Of a stretch of 64,000 nucleotides of DNA, positions 53,192-63,410 are shown in pieces. The stretch covers positions 434,001 to 498,000 of the forward strand of contig NZ_FXAY01000003.1 of NCBI RefSeq assembly GCF_900177685.1. The letters run 5' to 3'. A program made the translations under genes and the position numbers. The stretch's first letter is position 1, and each line of letters starts with the position of its first letter. This DNA comes from Agreia pratensis (GTDB lineage: Bacteria; Actinomycetota; Actinomycetes; Actinomycetales; Microbacteriaceae). Below the pieces are notes generated by a model, which saw nothing but the letters and a program-made list of their open reading frames with translations, was not told the DNA's origin and searched no databases.

Positions 53192-53787
53192 TAAGCGTCT
53201 ACAGGTCGGGCACGAGCATCCTTCACCGGCTGCCACCGGGACTCAAGCTGATCGGCTTCATCGGACTGTCTCTCCTTATCGCGGCAACGACCACGCATCT
53301 CTTGGAGGTCGTCTCGGCGTCGACGTTCGTCATGACGGGCTACGCGTTGGCGGGGCTGGGAGTGCGGGCTCTTGCGAGTCAGGTTCTCTCGGTCAGATGG
53401 GTCGTCATCTTTATGCTCGTACCCCAGTTGCTCTTTCTTCCCGCCCTCGACGCCGTCACCAACACGGCGCGCGTGGTGCTGATCCTCGCTCTTGCGGCCC
53501 TGTTCACGATGACGACGCGCATCCCCGATCTTCTCGATGCGGCGGAACGCGCGGCCTCGCCGCTGCGCCGAGTCGGAATACGCCCCGAGAGCGTTGCGCT
53601 GCTGCTCGCGCTCAGCATCACCTCTATTCCCGTGATCGCCGGCTTCGCCGCAACAGTGCGTGATGCCCAACGAGCCCGCGGCATTCCTGCCCACCGGGTG
53701 AGTTTCGCTGTTCCGCTTCTCATCATGTCGCTGAAGCACGCCGACGACCTCGCCGATGCGGTCAGTTCGAGGGGAATCGAACAATGA
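53188..53787 (+). CDS. bioN: Biotin ECF transporter transmembrane subunit BioN
   Basis: T-component of the ECF transporter, 199 residues with about four to five helices. The PPGLKLIGF N-terminal motif and the cytoplasmic coupling motif AQRARGIPAHR match EcfT proteins; SSRGIEQ ends the protein. GTG overlaps the bioM stop. Confidence 0.94.
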   Translation: MISVYRSGTSILHRLPPGLKLIGFIGLSLLIAATTTHLLEVVSASTFVMTGYALAGLGVRALASQVLSVRWVVIFMLVPQLLFLPALDAVTNTARVVLILALAALFTMTTRIPDLLDAAERAASPLRRVGIRPESVALLLALSITSIPVIAGFAATVRDAQRARGIPAHRVSFAVPLLIMSLKHADDLADAVSSRGIEQ

Positions 53788-54095
53788 AGGTCTGGGGCCA
53801 GACTGTCGACGACGAAACACGGTGCGTGCATTACCGAACGCCAAAGGACGTGATCGCCATCAAGTTCGTCTGCTGCGGCCGATACTATCCGTGCCATCTC
53901 TGCCATGAAGAAGCAGAGAACCACCCTGCCGAGCAATGGCCGATTCGAGAACGAGACACCAACGCCGTTCTCTGCGGGGTGTGCTCGACCGAACTCACCA
54001 TCAGCGACTACCTCGCGACAACTCGGTGCCCGCGCTGTGGAGCGCCGTTCAACGAGCGCTGCGGTCTGCACGCACACCTCTATTTCGAGATGTAG
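53784..54095 (+). CDS. CHY zinc-finger protein
   Basis: A 103-residue protein rich in Cys/His: CVHY, CCGRYYPCHLCHEE, LCGVC and CPRCGAPF with final CGLHAHLYFE, matching the CHY zinc-finger domain. It probably binds several zinc ions; its target is unknown. ATG overlaps the bioN stop, so it belongs to the biotin operon. It converges with the SURF1 gene 11 bases on. Confidence 0.88.
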   Translation: MKVWGQTVDDETRCVHYRTPKDVIAIKFVCCGRYYPCHLCHEEAENHPAEQWPIRERDTNAVLCGVCSTELTISDYLATTRCPRCGAPFNERCGLHAHLYFEM

Positions 54096-54106
54096 CTCGA
54101 CCAGGT

Positions 54107-54955
54107 TCAGCGTGTGGCCGACCGGTCGATCAGCTCGTCTTCGATGTCGTTGTCGCTCTTCGCCTTGGCTTTGCGGCGGCGTTCGCGCTCGGCGGCACGC
54201 TCCTTCTCCTCCGGGTCGTCGGCGTTCAAGGAGCGGTACTCCTGACGTGCCGCGTACCCGAGGCCGAGGAATCCGAGCAGCGCGAAGACGAACCACTGGA
54301 AGGCGTACGACAGGTGGGGGCCTTCGTCCTCCGGGGGACGCGTCTCGAGTTGGCCGGTCTCGGCAGAGGGCGTCTCGCTGGCCAGGTCGCCGTATGCTCC
54401 CGTATAGGTCGGCAGGTCGAGTTGCTCCGCGATCGTCGGAAGATCGACGGATGGGATCTCGCCAGCAGCAGCCGATCTTCCCTCGAGCTTCGGCTCGCTC
54501 GCCTTCAGCCGCGCGACCACGGTGACCTCTCCCTGAGGGGCGGAAGGGATGTCGTCCGGCTTGTCCTGCTCCTGGCCCGTAGGGAGCCAGCCTCTGTCGA
54601 CGACGAAGACCGATCCGTCGTCGAGTCGAAACGGCACGAGAAGCTCGAATCCGGGTTGGCCGCCTGACGGGCGGTTACGCACCAGCAATTGCTCCGACTC
54701 GAGATAGGAGCCCGTGAGGGAGACGGTCACCCACTTCTGCGACTCGTCGAAGGAATCGAGTCCGTCGAGCACATCGGCCACGGGCCGGGGAACAGCATCG
54801 TAGTTGGCGGCCACGCGGTTGTTCTCAGCGAGCGCGTCTGCCCTCCTCGCCAGTTGCCAGCATCCGAGCAGTACGCAGACAAGGGCGAACACCACCGTCA
54901 GCGCGAGGTATCCACCCCAGCGCGAACTCAGCAGGAACCGCCAGCCGGTGCTCAC
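54107..54955 (-). CDS. SURF1 family cytochrome oxidase assembly protein
   Basis: A 282-residue protein with helices at about 14-34 and 236-256 flanking an extracytoplasmic domain. LLGCWQLAR near the N-terminus and VVDRGWLP are typical of SURF1, which helps assemble heme-copper oxidase. The charged C-terminal tail is cytoplasmic. Fits with ctaA/ctaB elsewhere in the window. GTG start overlapping the upstream gene by 4 bases. Confidence 0.92.
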   Translation of the reverse strand: MSTGWRFLLSSRWGGYLALTVVFALVCVLLGCWQLARRADALAENNRVAANYDAVPRPVADVLDGLDSFDESQKWVTVSLTGSYLESEQLLVRNRPSGGQPGFELLVPFRLDDGSVFVVDRGWLPTGQEQDKPDDIPSAPQGEVTVVARLKASEPKLEGRSAAAGEIPSVDLPTIAEQLDLPTYTGAYGDLASETPSAETGQLETRPPEDEGPHLSYAFQWFVFALLGFLGLGYAARQEYRSLNADDPEEKERAAERERRRKAKAKSDNDIEDELIDRSATR

Positions 54956-55179
54956 GCCGTACCCCGCGCATCCGCCTCGGCTATGACCTCGAGCGGAAAC
55001 TCGCGAGCGGCGAGGAATTCACGCAGGAACGAGACATGCTCGTCGCATGCCAGCCAGATCTTGCGCCTCGTCTCATCGTGGATCTTCGGGTTGCGCCATT
55101 CGATCCGCCAGTCGGATGCCGCACGGCAGCCCGCGCGCGAACACTCCGAGCCCGCAGGCTCGAGTCCGAGACCGATCAT
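54952..55179 (-). CDS. Small hypothetical protein, 75 aa, Cys/His-containing
   Basis: A 75-residue protein with CSRAGC and C..H (LACDEHVSF) that could form a small zinc site. Often seen between DUF3099 and SURF1 genes in related actinobacteria; function unknown. It overlaps both neighbours by 4 bases, so the three are co-translated. Confidence 0.75.
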   Translation of the reverse strand: MIGLGLEPAGSECSRAGCRAASDWRIEWRNPKIHDETRRKIWLACDEHVSFLREFLAAREFPLEVIAEADARGTA

Positions 55180-55469
55180 TCCGGGCGACCGCCGAAATCA
55201 CGGGGAGGCCGGGCTCCCGGAATGGCGACGACACCGCCCGGACGGTTCACGACGGACTTCGTGGGGGAGCCGACATTGGCCAGGACAACGGCGAAGTAGG
55301 GGAGAACGATGGCACCGATCGCCGGAAGGATCAGCCACCAGCCGTGCAGGAACAGCATCAGAACGATGCAGACGATTCGAATGGTCATGGCGATGCCGTA
55401 CTTGATCATGCGCGTTCGGCGCTCATCGCCCGGCGAAGGCGGGAGATCGGTGATCGACTGCTGTTTCAT
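55176..55469 (-). CDS. DUF3099 membrane protein
   Basis: About 97 residues from ATG at 55469 (MKQQSITDLPPSP); an earlier start at 55508 is possible. Two helices (about 22-40 and 45-65) with the DUF3099 pattern IRIVCIVLMLFL and LPYFAVVLANVG. Function unknown. It is the first gene of DUF3099-75aa-SURF1. Confidence 0.82.
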   Translation of the reverse strand: MKQQSITDLPPSPGDERRTRMIKYGIAMTIRIVCIVLMLFLHGWWLILPAIGAIVLPYFAVVLANVGSPTKSVVNRPGGVVAIPGARPPRDFGGRPE

Positions 55470-55511
55470 GCGCTCGTCTGCTCGGGTTCGTTGGCCGGAA
55501 GGCTGCACTAA

Positions 55512-56294
<783 letters not shown>

Positions 56295-56299
56295 TCGCC

Positions 56300-56318
56300 G
56301 GCTGACTCGAGGTCAGCC
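56300..56318. terminator. Small hairpin between fabG and serB
   Basis: GGCTGAC (56300-56306) and GTCAGCC (56312-56318) pair perfectly; the right arm includes the serB stop codon. A candidate terminator for both genes. Confidence 0.5.
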
Positions 56319-57026
56319 TCGCAGGCCCAGGGCCGGCAGAATCTGGCTGAGATCGCGGTCGCTGATAGCGACGTTCGCCGAACGGCGAACAACCGGCCGC
56401 GCGTCGAAGGCGATGGAGAGCCCCGCGGCCTTCATCATCTGAAGGTCATTGGCGCCGTCGCCGACCGCCACCGTGCGTGATCGTGGAACCCCGTAGCCGG
56501 ACGCCCACTCGTTCAGCGCGGAGGCTTTGGCTGCGGCGTCGATGACAGGGCCGTCGACGGCACCGGTCAGCTTTCCGTCACGAACGGCGAGCCTGTTCGC
56601 CCTCCAGAAATCGAGACCGATCTCCGCTGCCAGGCCGTCGAGCAATTCATGGAATCCGCCGGACACGACCCCCACCACGCTGTCGTTGGCGTGCAGAACA
56701 TCGATCATCTCCTGCGCACCTCGGGTGAGCCTGATCTGCTCGGCGATCTCGGAAAGTAGCGCTACGTCGAGACCCTGGAGCGTGGCCACGCGGGAACGCA
56801 GACTCTGCTCGAAGTCGAGTTCGCCACTCATGGCGCGCTCCGTGATCTCCGCCACCTCGGCGAAGCTGCCCGCAGCCTGCGCGAGCAGTTCGATCACCTC
56901 GTTCTCGATGAGCGTGGAATCGACGTCGAGGACGACGAGGAATCGAGAAGCATCCTGCGAAGAGATCCGTGAATCTATCGGTTGGCGGCCCGGGCTGTAC
57001 TGAACTGCCTCCGAAGTCAGACTCAT
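56313..57026 (-). CDS. serB: Phosphoserine phosphatase
   Basis: HAD hydrolase of 237 residues. [10 protein letters not shown] (nucleophile Asp), [13 protein letters not shown], and [13 protein letters not shown] are serB signatures. It makes serine from phosphoserine. Short form without the regulatory ACT domain. ATG overlaps glgC stop by 4 bases, so glgC-serB are coupled, an odd functional pairing. Confidence 0.94.
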   Translation of the reverse strand: MSLTSEAVQYSPGRQPIDSRISSQDASRFLVVLDVDSTLIENEVIELLAQAAGSFAEVAEITERAMSGELDFEQSLRSRVATLQGLDVALLSEIAEQIRLTRGAQEMIDVLHANDSVVGVVSGGFHELLDGLAAEIGLDFWRANRLAVRDGKLTGAVDGPVIDAAAKASALNEWASGYGVPRSRTVAVGDGANDLQMMKAAGLSIAFDARPVVRRSANVAISDRDLSQILPALGLRG

Positions 57027-58267
57027 GGCTCTACGCGGATTCCCTTTCCGACGACCGTGATGCCCGAGTCGGTCACGGTGAATCCGCGCTCTCGATCTCG
57101 CGCCGCGTCCGTTCCCACCTGGGCACCGGCTGCAACGACCACGTTCTTGTCCAGAATAGCCCGCTTGACGATGGCGCCCGGCTCGATGTGCACGCGATCG
57201 AACAGCACAGAATCCTGAACCAAAGCCTCGGATTCAATCGTCGACCACGGGCCGACGACGCTGCCCTCGACCCGTGCGCCAGAGATGAGGCAGCCGAGCG
57301 AGACGAGCGATCCGAGAGTGGTTCCGGTGTTGCCCTTCGCATCCCGAACGAATTTGGCGGGTGGCGAGTTGAGCTGCTGTGTGAAGATCGGCCACTCACG
57401 GTTGTAGAGGTTGAAGATCGGCAGCGCCGAGATCAGGTCCTGGTGAGCGTCGTAGAACGAGTCGATCGTTCCCACATCGCGCCAGTAGTAGCGGTCACGG
57501 TCCGTGGCGCCGGGTACCTCGTTGCGCTGAAGGTCGTACACGCCGGCCAGACCGCGCTCGACGAAGTCGGGGATGATGTCGCCGCCCATGTCGTGGCTCG
57601 AGTCGGGCTTCTCACCATCGCGGATGACGGCCTCGATGAGCATGTCCGCATCGAAGACGTAGTTGCCCATCGACGCGAGCACCTCGCCGGGGGAGTCGAG
57701 GAGACCCTTGGCGTTGGTGGGCTTCTCGAGGAACTCCGAGATCTTCGTCGGATCGTCGTCTGAGGTCTGGATGACGCCGAACTGGTCTGAGAGCTCGATG
57801 GGCTGGCGGATCGCGGCGACCGTGGCGCCCAGGCCCGACTCGATGTGCGCGGCGACCATCTGCTCGAAGTCCATGCGGTAGACGTGGTCGGCGCCGACCA
57901 CCACCACGATGTCGGGTCGCTCGTCGCCGATCAGGTTGAGGCTCTGCAGGATGGCGTCAGCCGAGCCTGCGAACCAGCGCTTTCCCAGGCGCTGCTGGGC
58001 CGGAACAGAGGCGACATAAGAGTCGAGCATCATGGGCAGTCGCCACGTCTGCGACACGTGCCGGTCGAGGCTGTGCGACTTGTACTGCGTGAGCACCACG
58101 ATCTGTCGCAGTCCGGAGTTCACCAGGTTCGACAGAGCGAAGTCGATGAGCCGATAGCTGCCGCCAAAGGGAACGCCGGGCTTTGCCCGGTCCGCGGTAA
58201 GCGGCATAAGACGCTTACCCTCTCCGCCGGCGAGGACGATGCCAAAAATCTTCTTCGATGCTGCCAT
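57023..58267 (-). CDS. glgC: Glucose-1-phosphate adenylyltransferase
   Basis: Makes ADP-glucose for glycogen and alpha-glucan synthesis; 414 residues. [13 protein letters not shown] with catalytic/allosteric [20 protein letters not shown] and [12 protein letters not shown] are present, with a C-terminal left-handed beta-helix. Divergent from glgA in a 47-base gap. A TACTGT hexamer 6 nt upstream suggests a leaderless start. Confidence 0.96.
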   Translation of the reverse strand: MAASKKIFGIVLAGGEGKRLMPLTADRAKPGVPFGGSYRLIDFALSNLVNSGLRQIVVLTQYKSHSLDRHVSQTWRLPMMLDSYVASVPAQQRLGKRWFAGSADAILQSLNLIGDERPDIVVVVGADHVYRMDFEQMVAAHIESGLGATVAAIRQPIELSDQFGVIQTSDDDPTKISEFLEKPTNAKGLLDSPGEVLASMGNYVFDADMLIEAVIRDGEKPDSSHDMGGDIIPDFVERGLAGVYDLQRNEVPGATDRDRYYWRDVGTIDSFYDAHQDLISALPIFNLYNREWPIFTQQLNSPPAKFVRDAKGNTGTTLGSLVSLGCLISGARVEGSVVGPWSTIESEALVQDSVLFDRVHIEPGAIVKRAILDKNVVVAAGAQVGTDAARDRERGFTVTDSGITVVGKGIRVEP

Positions 58268-58273
58268 GCACTA

Positions 58274-58279
58274 ACAGTA
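58274..58279 (-). promoter_or_regulatory. -10 element, leaderless start of glgC
   Basis: TACTGT on the minus strand, 6 nt before the glgC ATG. Confidence 0.55.
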
Positions 58280-58301
58280 GAGCCTCGGCGGAGGACTGTA
58301 C

Positions 58302-58307
58302 TACGTT
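58302..58307 (+). promoter_or_regulatory. -10 element, leaderless start of glgA
   Basis: TACGTT, 7 nt before the GTG at 58315; with the glgC hexamer it makes a compact divergent promoter pair. Confidence 0.5.
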
Positions 58308-58314
58308 CATAGCT

Positions 58315-59496
58315 GTGCGAGTAGACGTAATATCCCGAGAGTATCCACCCGAGGTCTATGGCGGAGCGGGGGTGCATGTCGCCGAACTGGTCAAGGCGCT
58401 GCGCGGCAGCATCGACGTGGTTGTCAGGGCATTCGGCGCGCCGCGCGACGAACCCGGCGTCTTCTCGTATTCGACGCCGGCCGAACTCTCCGATGCGAAT
58501 CCCGCCCTCAAGACACTCGGCACCGATCTCGAGATCGCCAACGATGTCGCCGGCGCCGACGTCGTGCATTCGCACACCTGGTACGCGAACGCGGCGGGCC
58601 AGATCGCAGCGCGACTGCACGGCATCCCGCACGTTGTGACGGCCCATTCCCTCGAGCCGCTCCGGCCGTGGAAAGCCGAGCAACTCGGCGGGGGATACCG
58701 TCTATCGAGCTGGATCGAGAAGACATCGTTCGAGAGTGCCGACGCCGTCATCGCCGTCAGCCATGGAATGCGCCGCGACATTCTGCGCAGCTACCCCTCG
58801 CTCGATCCCGAGCGCGTGAGCGTCGTCTACAACGGCATCGACCTCGACAAATGGCACCCCGAGAGAGACGACGATGTACTCGCCGAGTTGGGCATCGACG
58901 CCGATCGCCCCACGGTCGTGTTCGTCGGTCGCATCACCCGTCAGAAGGGGCTGCCCTACCTCCTCCGCGCGATCGAGAAGCTGTCTCCCGACGTGCAGGT
59001 GGTGCTGTGCGCCGGTGCGCCAGACACCCCCGAGATCCTCGAGGAGGTCGCCGGCGGTGTGCGTGAGCTGCAGAAGACGCGATCAGGCATCGTCTGGATC
59101 GACAGACTCCTCGACACGCGCACACTATCGGTGGTGCTGTCGAGTGCGACGGTCTTCGTATGCCCCTCCGTGTACGAGCCACTGGGCATCGTGAATCTCG
59201 AGGCCATGGCGTGCGGTCTGCCAGTCGTCGGAACAGCCACCGGAGGAATTCCCGAGGTGGTCGACGACGGAGTCACCGGAGTTCTCGTGCACATCGATCA
59301 ATTGCAAGACGGCACCGGCACCCCTGTCGACCCCGATCGATTCGTGGCGGATCTCGCCGCAGCTCTCACCCGAGTGCTCGATGACCCCGAATGGGCGCGG
59401 TCGATGGGCCGCGCAGGCAGGATGCGCGCCGAGAGCACGTTCAGCTGGGCCCAAATCGCCGTCGAGACGGAACGGATCTACCGCTCGCTCCTCTGA
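58315..59496 (+). CDS. glgA: Glycogen synthase / maltose-1-phosphate synthase (GT4)
   Basis: A 393-residue glycosyltransferase with YPPEVYGGAGVHV at the N-terminus and the C-terminal sugar-nucleotide site YEPLGIVNLEAMACGLPVV. It is the short actinobacterial type. The mycobacterial member (GlgM) makes maltose 1-phosphate from ADP-glucose and glucose 1-phosphate rather than elongating glycogen, so the glgA label is provisional. GTG start chosen because of the leaderless hexamer and family N-terminus VRVDVISREYPP. Confidence 0.88.
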   Translation: MRVDVISREYPPEVYGGAGVHVAELVKALRGSIDVVVRAFGAPRDEPGVFSYSTPAELSDANPALKTLGTDLEIANDVAGADVVHSHTWYANAAGQIAARLHGIPHVVTAHSLEPLRPWKAEQLGGGYRLSSWIEKTSFESADAVIAVSHGMRRDILRSYPSLDPERVSVVYNGIDLDKWHPERDDDVLAELGIDADRPTVVFVGRITRQKGLPYLLRAIEKLSPDVQVVLCAGAPDTPEILEEVAGGVRELQKTRSGIVWIDRLLDTRTLSVVLSSATVFVCPSVYEPLGIVNLEAMACGLPVVGTATGGIPEVVDDGVTGVLVHIDQLQDGTGTPVDPDRFVADLAAALTRVLDDPEWARSMGRAGRMRAESTFSWAQIAVETERIYRSLL

Positions 59497-59504
59497 TGAC
59501 CGGT

Positions 59505-59510
59505 TAAGCT
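59505..59510 (+). promoter_or_regulatory. -10 element, leaderless start of the 59517 gene
   Basis: TAAGCT, 6 nt before the ATG at 59517. Confidence 0.6.
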
Positions 59511-59516
59511 AGGTGC

Positions 59517-60299
59517 ATGCCCGTGGTACTCCAGCTGTCCGATGTGTCCGTCGTGCGAGACACGAATCCCATTCTTTCGAACCTGGACTGGACGGTGGAT
59601 GGCGATGAACGCTGGGTCATCCTCGGTCCGAATGGCGCGGGCAAGACGACACTCCTTCAGATCGCAGCAGCGATGAGCCATCCCTCGAGCGGCGTCGCCA
59701 CCGTGCTCGACGGAAAGCTCGGCCAGGTCGATGTATTCGAATTGCGCCCCCGCGTCGGGTTCGCGTCGAGCGCCATGGCGCGTCGCTTTCCTGCCGACGA
59801 GACCGTCCTCAACGTCGTTCTGACCGCCGCCTACTCCGTGACTGGCCGGTGGAACGAGGACTACGAGGACGTCGATCTCCGACGCGCACACCGAGTTCTC
59901 GCGGAGTGGAAGCTCGACCACCTCGAGAACCGACTCTTCGGCTCGCTGAGCGATGGAGAGCAGAAGCGCGTACAGATCGCGCGCTCCGTCATGACCGATC
60001 CCGAGCTCCTCCTCCTCGATGAGCCGGCAGCGAGCCTCGACCTGGGGGCGCGCGAAGAACTACTGCAATTGCTCGGCGGATACGCGAGTTCTTCGGAGTC
60101 GCCCGCCATCGTCATGGTCACGCACCATGTCGAAGAGATTCCCCGCGGCTTCACCAGCGCGCTGCTCGTCTCGGGCGGGCGCATCGTCGCGGCGGGCCCT
60201 CTGGCGGAGGTTCTCACCGAAAGCAACCTGGAGGCCACCTTCGGCTTGCCGATCACCCTCACAGAGATCGACGGCCGTTACTCGGCACGGGCCGCCTGA
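59517..60299 (+). CDS. ABC transporter ATP-binding protein, no adjacent permease
   Basis: A 260-residue ABC ATPase with Walker A GPNGAGKTTL, variant signature LSDGEQKRVQIA, and Walker B LLLDEPAASLD. Overall close to ModF/iron-type ATPases found alone. No permease or binding protein is next to it, so its transport partner is unknown. Confidence 0.85.
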   Translation: MPVVLQLSDVSVVRDTNPILSNLDWTVDGDERWVILGPNGAGKTTLLQIAAAMSHPSSGVATVLDGKLGQVDVFELRPRVGFASSAMARRFPADETVLNVVLTAAYSVTGRWNEDYEDVDLRRAHRVLAEWKLDHLENRLFGSLSDGEQKRVQIARSVMTDPELLLLDEPAASLDLGAREELLQLLGGYASSSESPAIVMVTHHVEEIPRGFTSALLVSGGRIVAAGPLAEVLTESNLEATFGLPITLTEIDGRYSARAA

Positions 60300-60327
60300 C
60301 CTCCCTGCCGACGTCGCACTTTTCTGA

Positions 60328-60333
60328 TAGAGT
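60328..60333 (+). promoter_or_regulatory. rpmE2 promoter -10 element
   Basis: TAGAGT, about 92 bases before the rpmE2 ATG, in a gap of 125 bases. Confidence 0.45.
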
Positions 60334-60424
60334 TGACCGCTGGTCGGGTCGCCGCTGCATTGTGCCGCGCGCGTGCCAGGTCAAACAGACTTTTTCGCAT
60401 CACTCGTACCCATAAGGACACCCC

Positions 60425-60676
60425 ATGAAGACAGACATCCACCCGAACTACGCTCCGGTTGTCTTCCGCGATCTCGCCTCCGGCGCGACCTTCCTGACCC
60501 GTTCCACGGTCGGCAGCTCGAAGACCATCGAGTGGGAAGACGGAAACACCTACCCGGTCATCGACGTCGAGATCTCGTCCGAGTCGCACCCGTTCTACAC
60601 GGGCAAGCAGCGCATCATGGACTCGGCCGGACGCGTCGAGAAGTTCAACACCCGCTACAAGGGTTTCGGCGCGTAA
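60425..60676 (+). CDS. rpmE2: Ribosomal protein L31 type B
   Basis: An 83-residue L31 lacking the CxxC zinc ligands of the other form, with [15 protein letters not shown] and the [10 protein letters not shown] segment. Component of the large subunit. AAGGA ribosome site upstream. With the zinc-free L36 at 8174 it gives this window two zinc-free ribosomal paralogues; no Zur box recognised. Confidence 0.95.
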   Translation: MKTDIHPNYAPVVFRDLASGATFLTRSTVGSSKTIEWEDGNTYPVIDVEISSESHPFYTGKQRIMDSAGRVEKFNTRYKGFGA

Positions 60677-60696
60677 CTCACCGCCAAACACAGCGA

Positions 60697-60731
60697 AAAA
60701 GGGCCGGAAGCGAATCGCTTCCGGCCCTTTT
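60697..60731 (+). terminator. Intrinsic terminator after rpmE2
   Basis: A perfect 16-bp stem (60697-60712 with 60716-60731) with AAT loop and T tract; it may also serve the opposing exonuclease gene. Confidence 0.9.
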
Positions 60732-60781
60732 CGTTCGTCAGGCCTGCCGAGACACTGACCCCCACGACAACGACGTCGAGA

Positions 60782-61555
60782 TCAGCCGACCGGCCAGGCC
60801 GTTCTCGCCGTGAACTCGGGGTCGCGCGTGCGACGCATATATTCCTGAAAACTCTCCGCCTGCTCTCGGAACCAATCCACCTGCTTGTCGTGCAGCTCAT
60901 GCACCGCGAGTGTCGACACGGCATCGTGCTTCTGCGCAAGAGCCTGCGCGACCCGACCGGCTGCGATGGCGTCGGCTCCGGCGTCGTGTGCGTCTAGCAA
61001 CTCGACGCCGTAGACGACCGCCGCCGCTTCGAGGGTGCGCTTGCCTTTGCGATAGCGATCGACAGCCTTGTCGATGACCAGAGGATCGACGATGGGCCCG
61101 GGAAGCTCGAGCGGGTCGATGCCATAGCGCACGGCCTCGTGGTGCAGCAGCGTGAGGTCATAGGGCGCGTTGTAGATGACCAGCGGCACGCCGTCGGCGA
61201 GGAGAGCCCGGAGCGCGTCTACGATCTCGTACACGACGAGCTCGGCGGGGCGACCGTCTGCTGTTGCCCTCTCGGTGGTCACGCCGTGCACGGCTGTGGC
61301 CTGCTCCGGGATCTCGACTCCGGGGTTGGCGAGCCAGTCGAGACGCGAGACCGGATGCCCGTCGGCGCCGATGACGCTCACGTTCGCTGTGACGATGCGA
61401 CTCGTCTGCACGTCGATACCGGTGGTCTCGAGGTCGAAGACGGCGAGACGGTGCCACCACGGTGCCGGCGCCTGCTGCTCGGTCTCGGACGGATCCGCGA
61501 TGAGTACGGCGTCATCTGAGAGGCTGAACAACTCGGGCTGCGTTGAATCTGTCAC
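60782..61555 (-). CDS. DEDDh 3'-5' exonuclease (DnaQ-like)
   Basis: A 257-residue DnaQ-fold exonuclease, with FDLETTG (motif I), NAPYDLTLL (motif II) and HDAGADAIAAG (motif III). Probably degrades DNA or RNA from 3' ends; it resembles DNA polymerase III epsilon subunits but stands alone. GTG at 61555 is chosen over the longer frame (61576) because TAGAGT sits 7 nt upstream. Confidence 0.9.
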   Translation of the reverse strand: MTDSTQPELFSLSDDAVLIADPSETEQQAPAPWWHRLAVFDLETTGIDVQTSRIVTANVSVIGADGHPVSRLDWLANPGVEIPEQATAVHGVTTERATADGRPAELVVYEIVDALRALLADGVPLVIYNAPYDLTLLHHEAVRYGIDPLELPGPIVDPLVIDKAVDRYRKGKRTLEAAAVVYGVELLDAHDAGADAIAAGRVAQALAQKHDAVSTLAVHELHDKQVDWFREQAESFQEYMRRTRDPEFTARTAWPVG

Positions 61556-61562
61556 ATCCCGA

Positions 61563-61568
61563 ACTCTA
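61563..61568 (-). promoter_or_regulatory. -10 element, leaderless start of the exonuclease gene
   Basis: TAGAGT on the minus strand, 7 nt before the GTG at 61555. It lies in the longer open frame and so argues for the shorter start. Confidence 0.55.
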
Positions 61569-61606
61569 CCGGCCACCTCGGACGCTACCCGGGCGCCACC
61601 TGGGGA

Positions 61607-63325
<1,719 letters not shown>

Positions 63326-63379
63326 GTACTAGTCCTTCCGAGGGCGCGTATCGGGCTTATCGCCGCGCTGCATCAGCCC

Positions 63380-63385
63380 AGTCTA
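63380..63385 (-). promoter_or_regulatory. treS promoter -10 element
   Basis: TAGACT on the minus strand, giving treS a leader of about 48 nt. It overlaps the palindrome at 63384-63398. Confidence 0.5.
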
Positions 63386-63398
63386 GGTGCGGCACCTA
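63384..63398. promoter_or_regulatory. 15-bp palindrome between treS and hydrolase promoters
   Basis: TAGGTGC-G-GCACCTA has perfect 7-bp arms with one central base. It touches the -10 elements of both divergent genes, as an operator would. Confidence 0.5.
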
Positions 63399-63402
63399 CA
63401 CT
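63397..63402 (+). promoter_or_regulatory. -10 element of the hydrolase gene
   Basis: TACACT, 8 nt before the ATG at 63411, near-leaderless. Confidence 0.5.
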
Positions 63403-63410
63403 GGATCACG

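Noticed and set aside
58274-58299. ACAGT...ACTGT inverted repeat in the glgC-glgA gap as an operator
   Set aside because: The arms are 5 bp and offset by a 4-base bulge from an inner CCTC/GAGG pair; too imperfect to claim.
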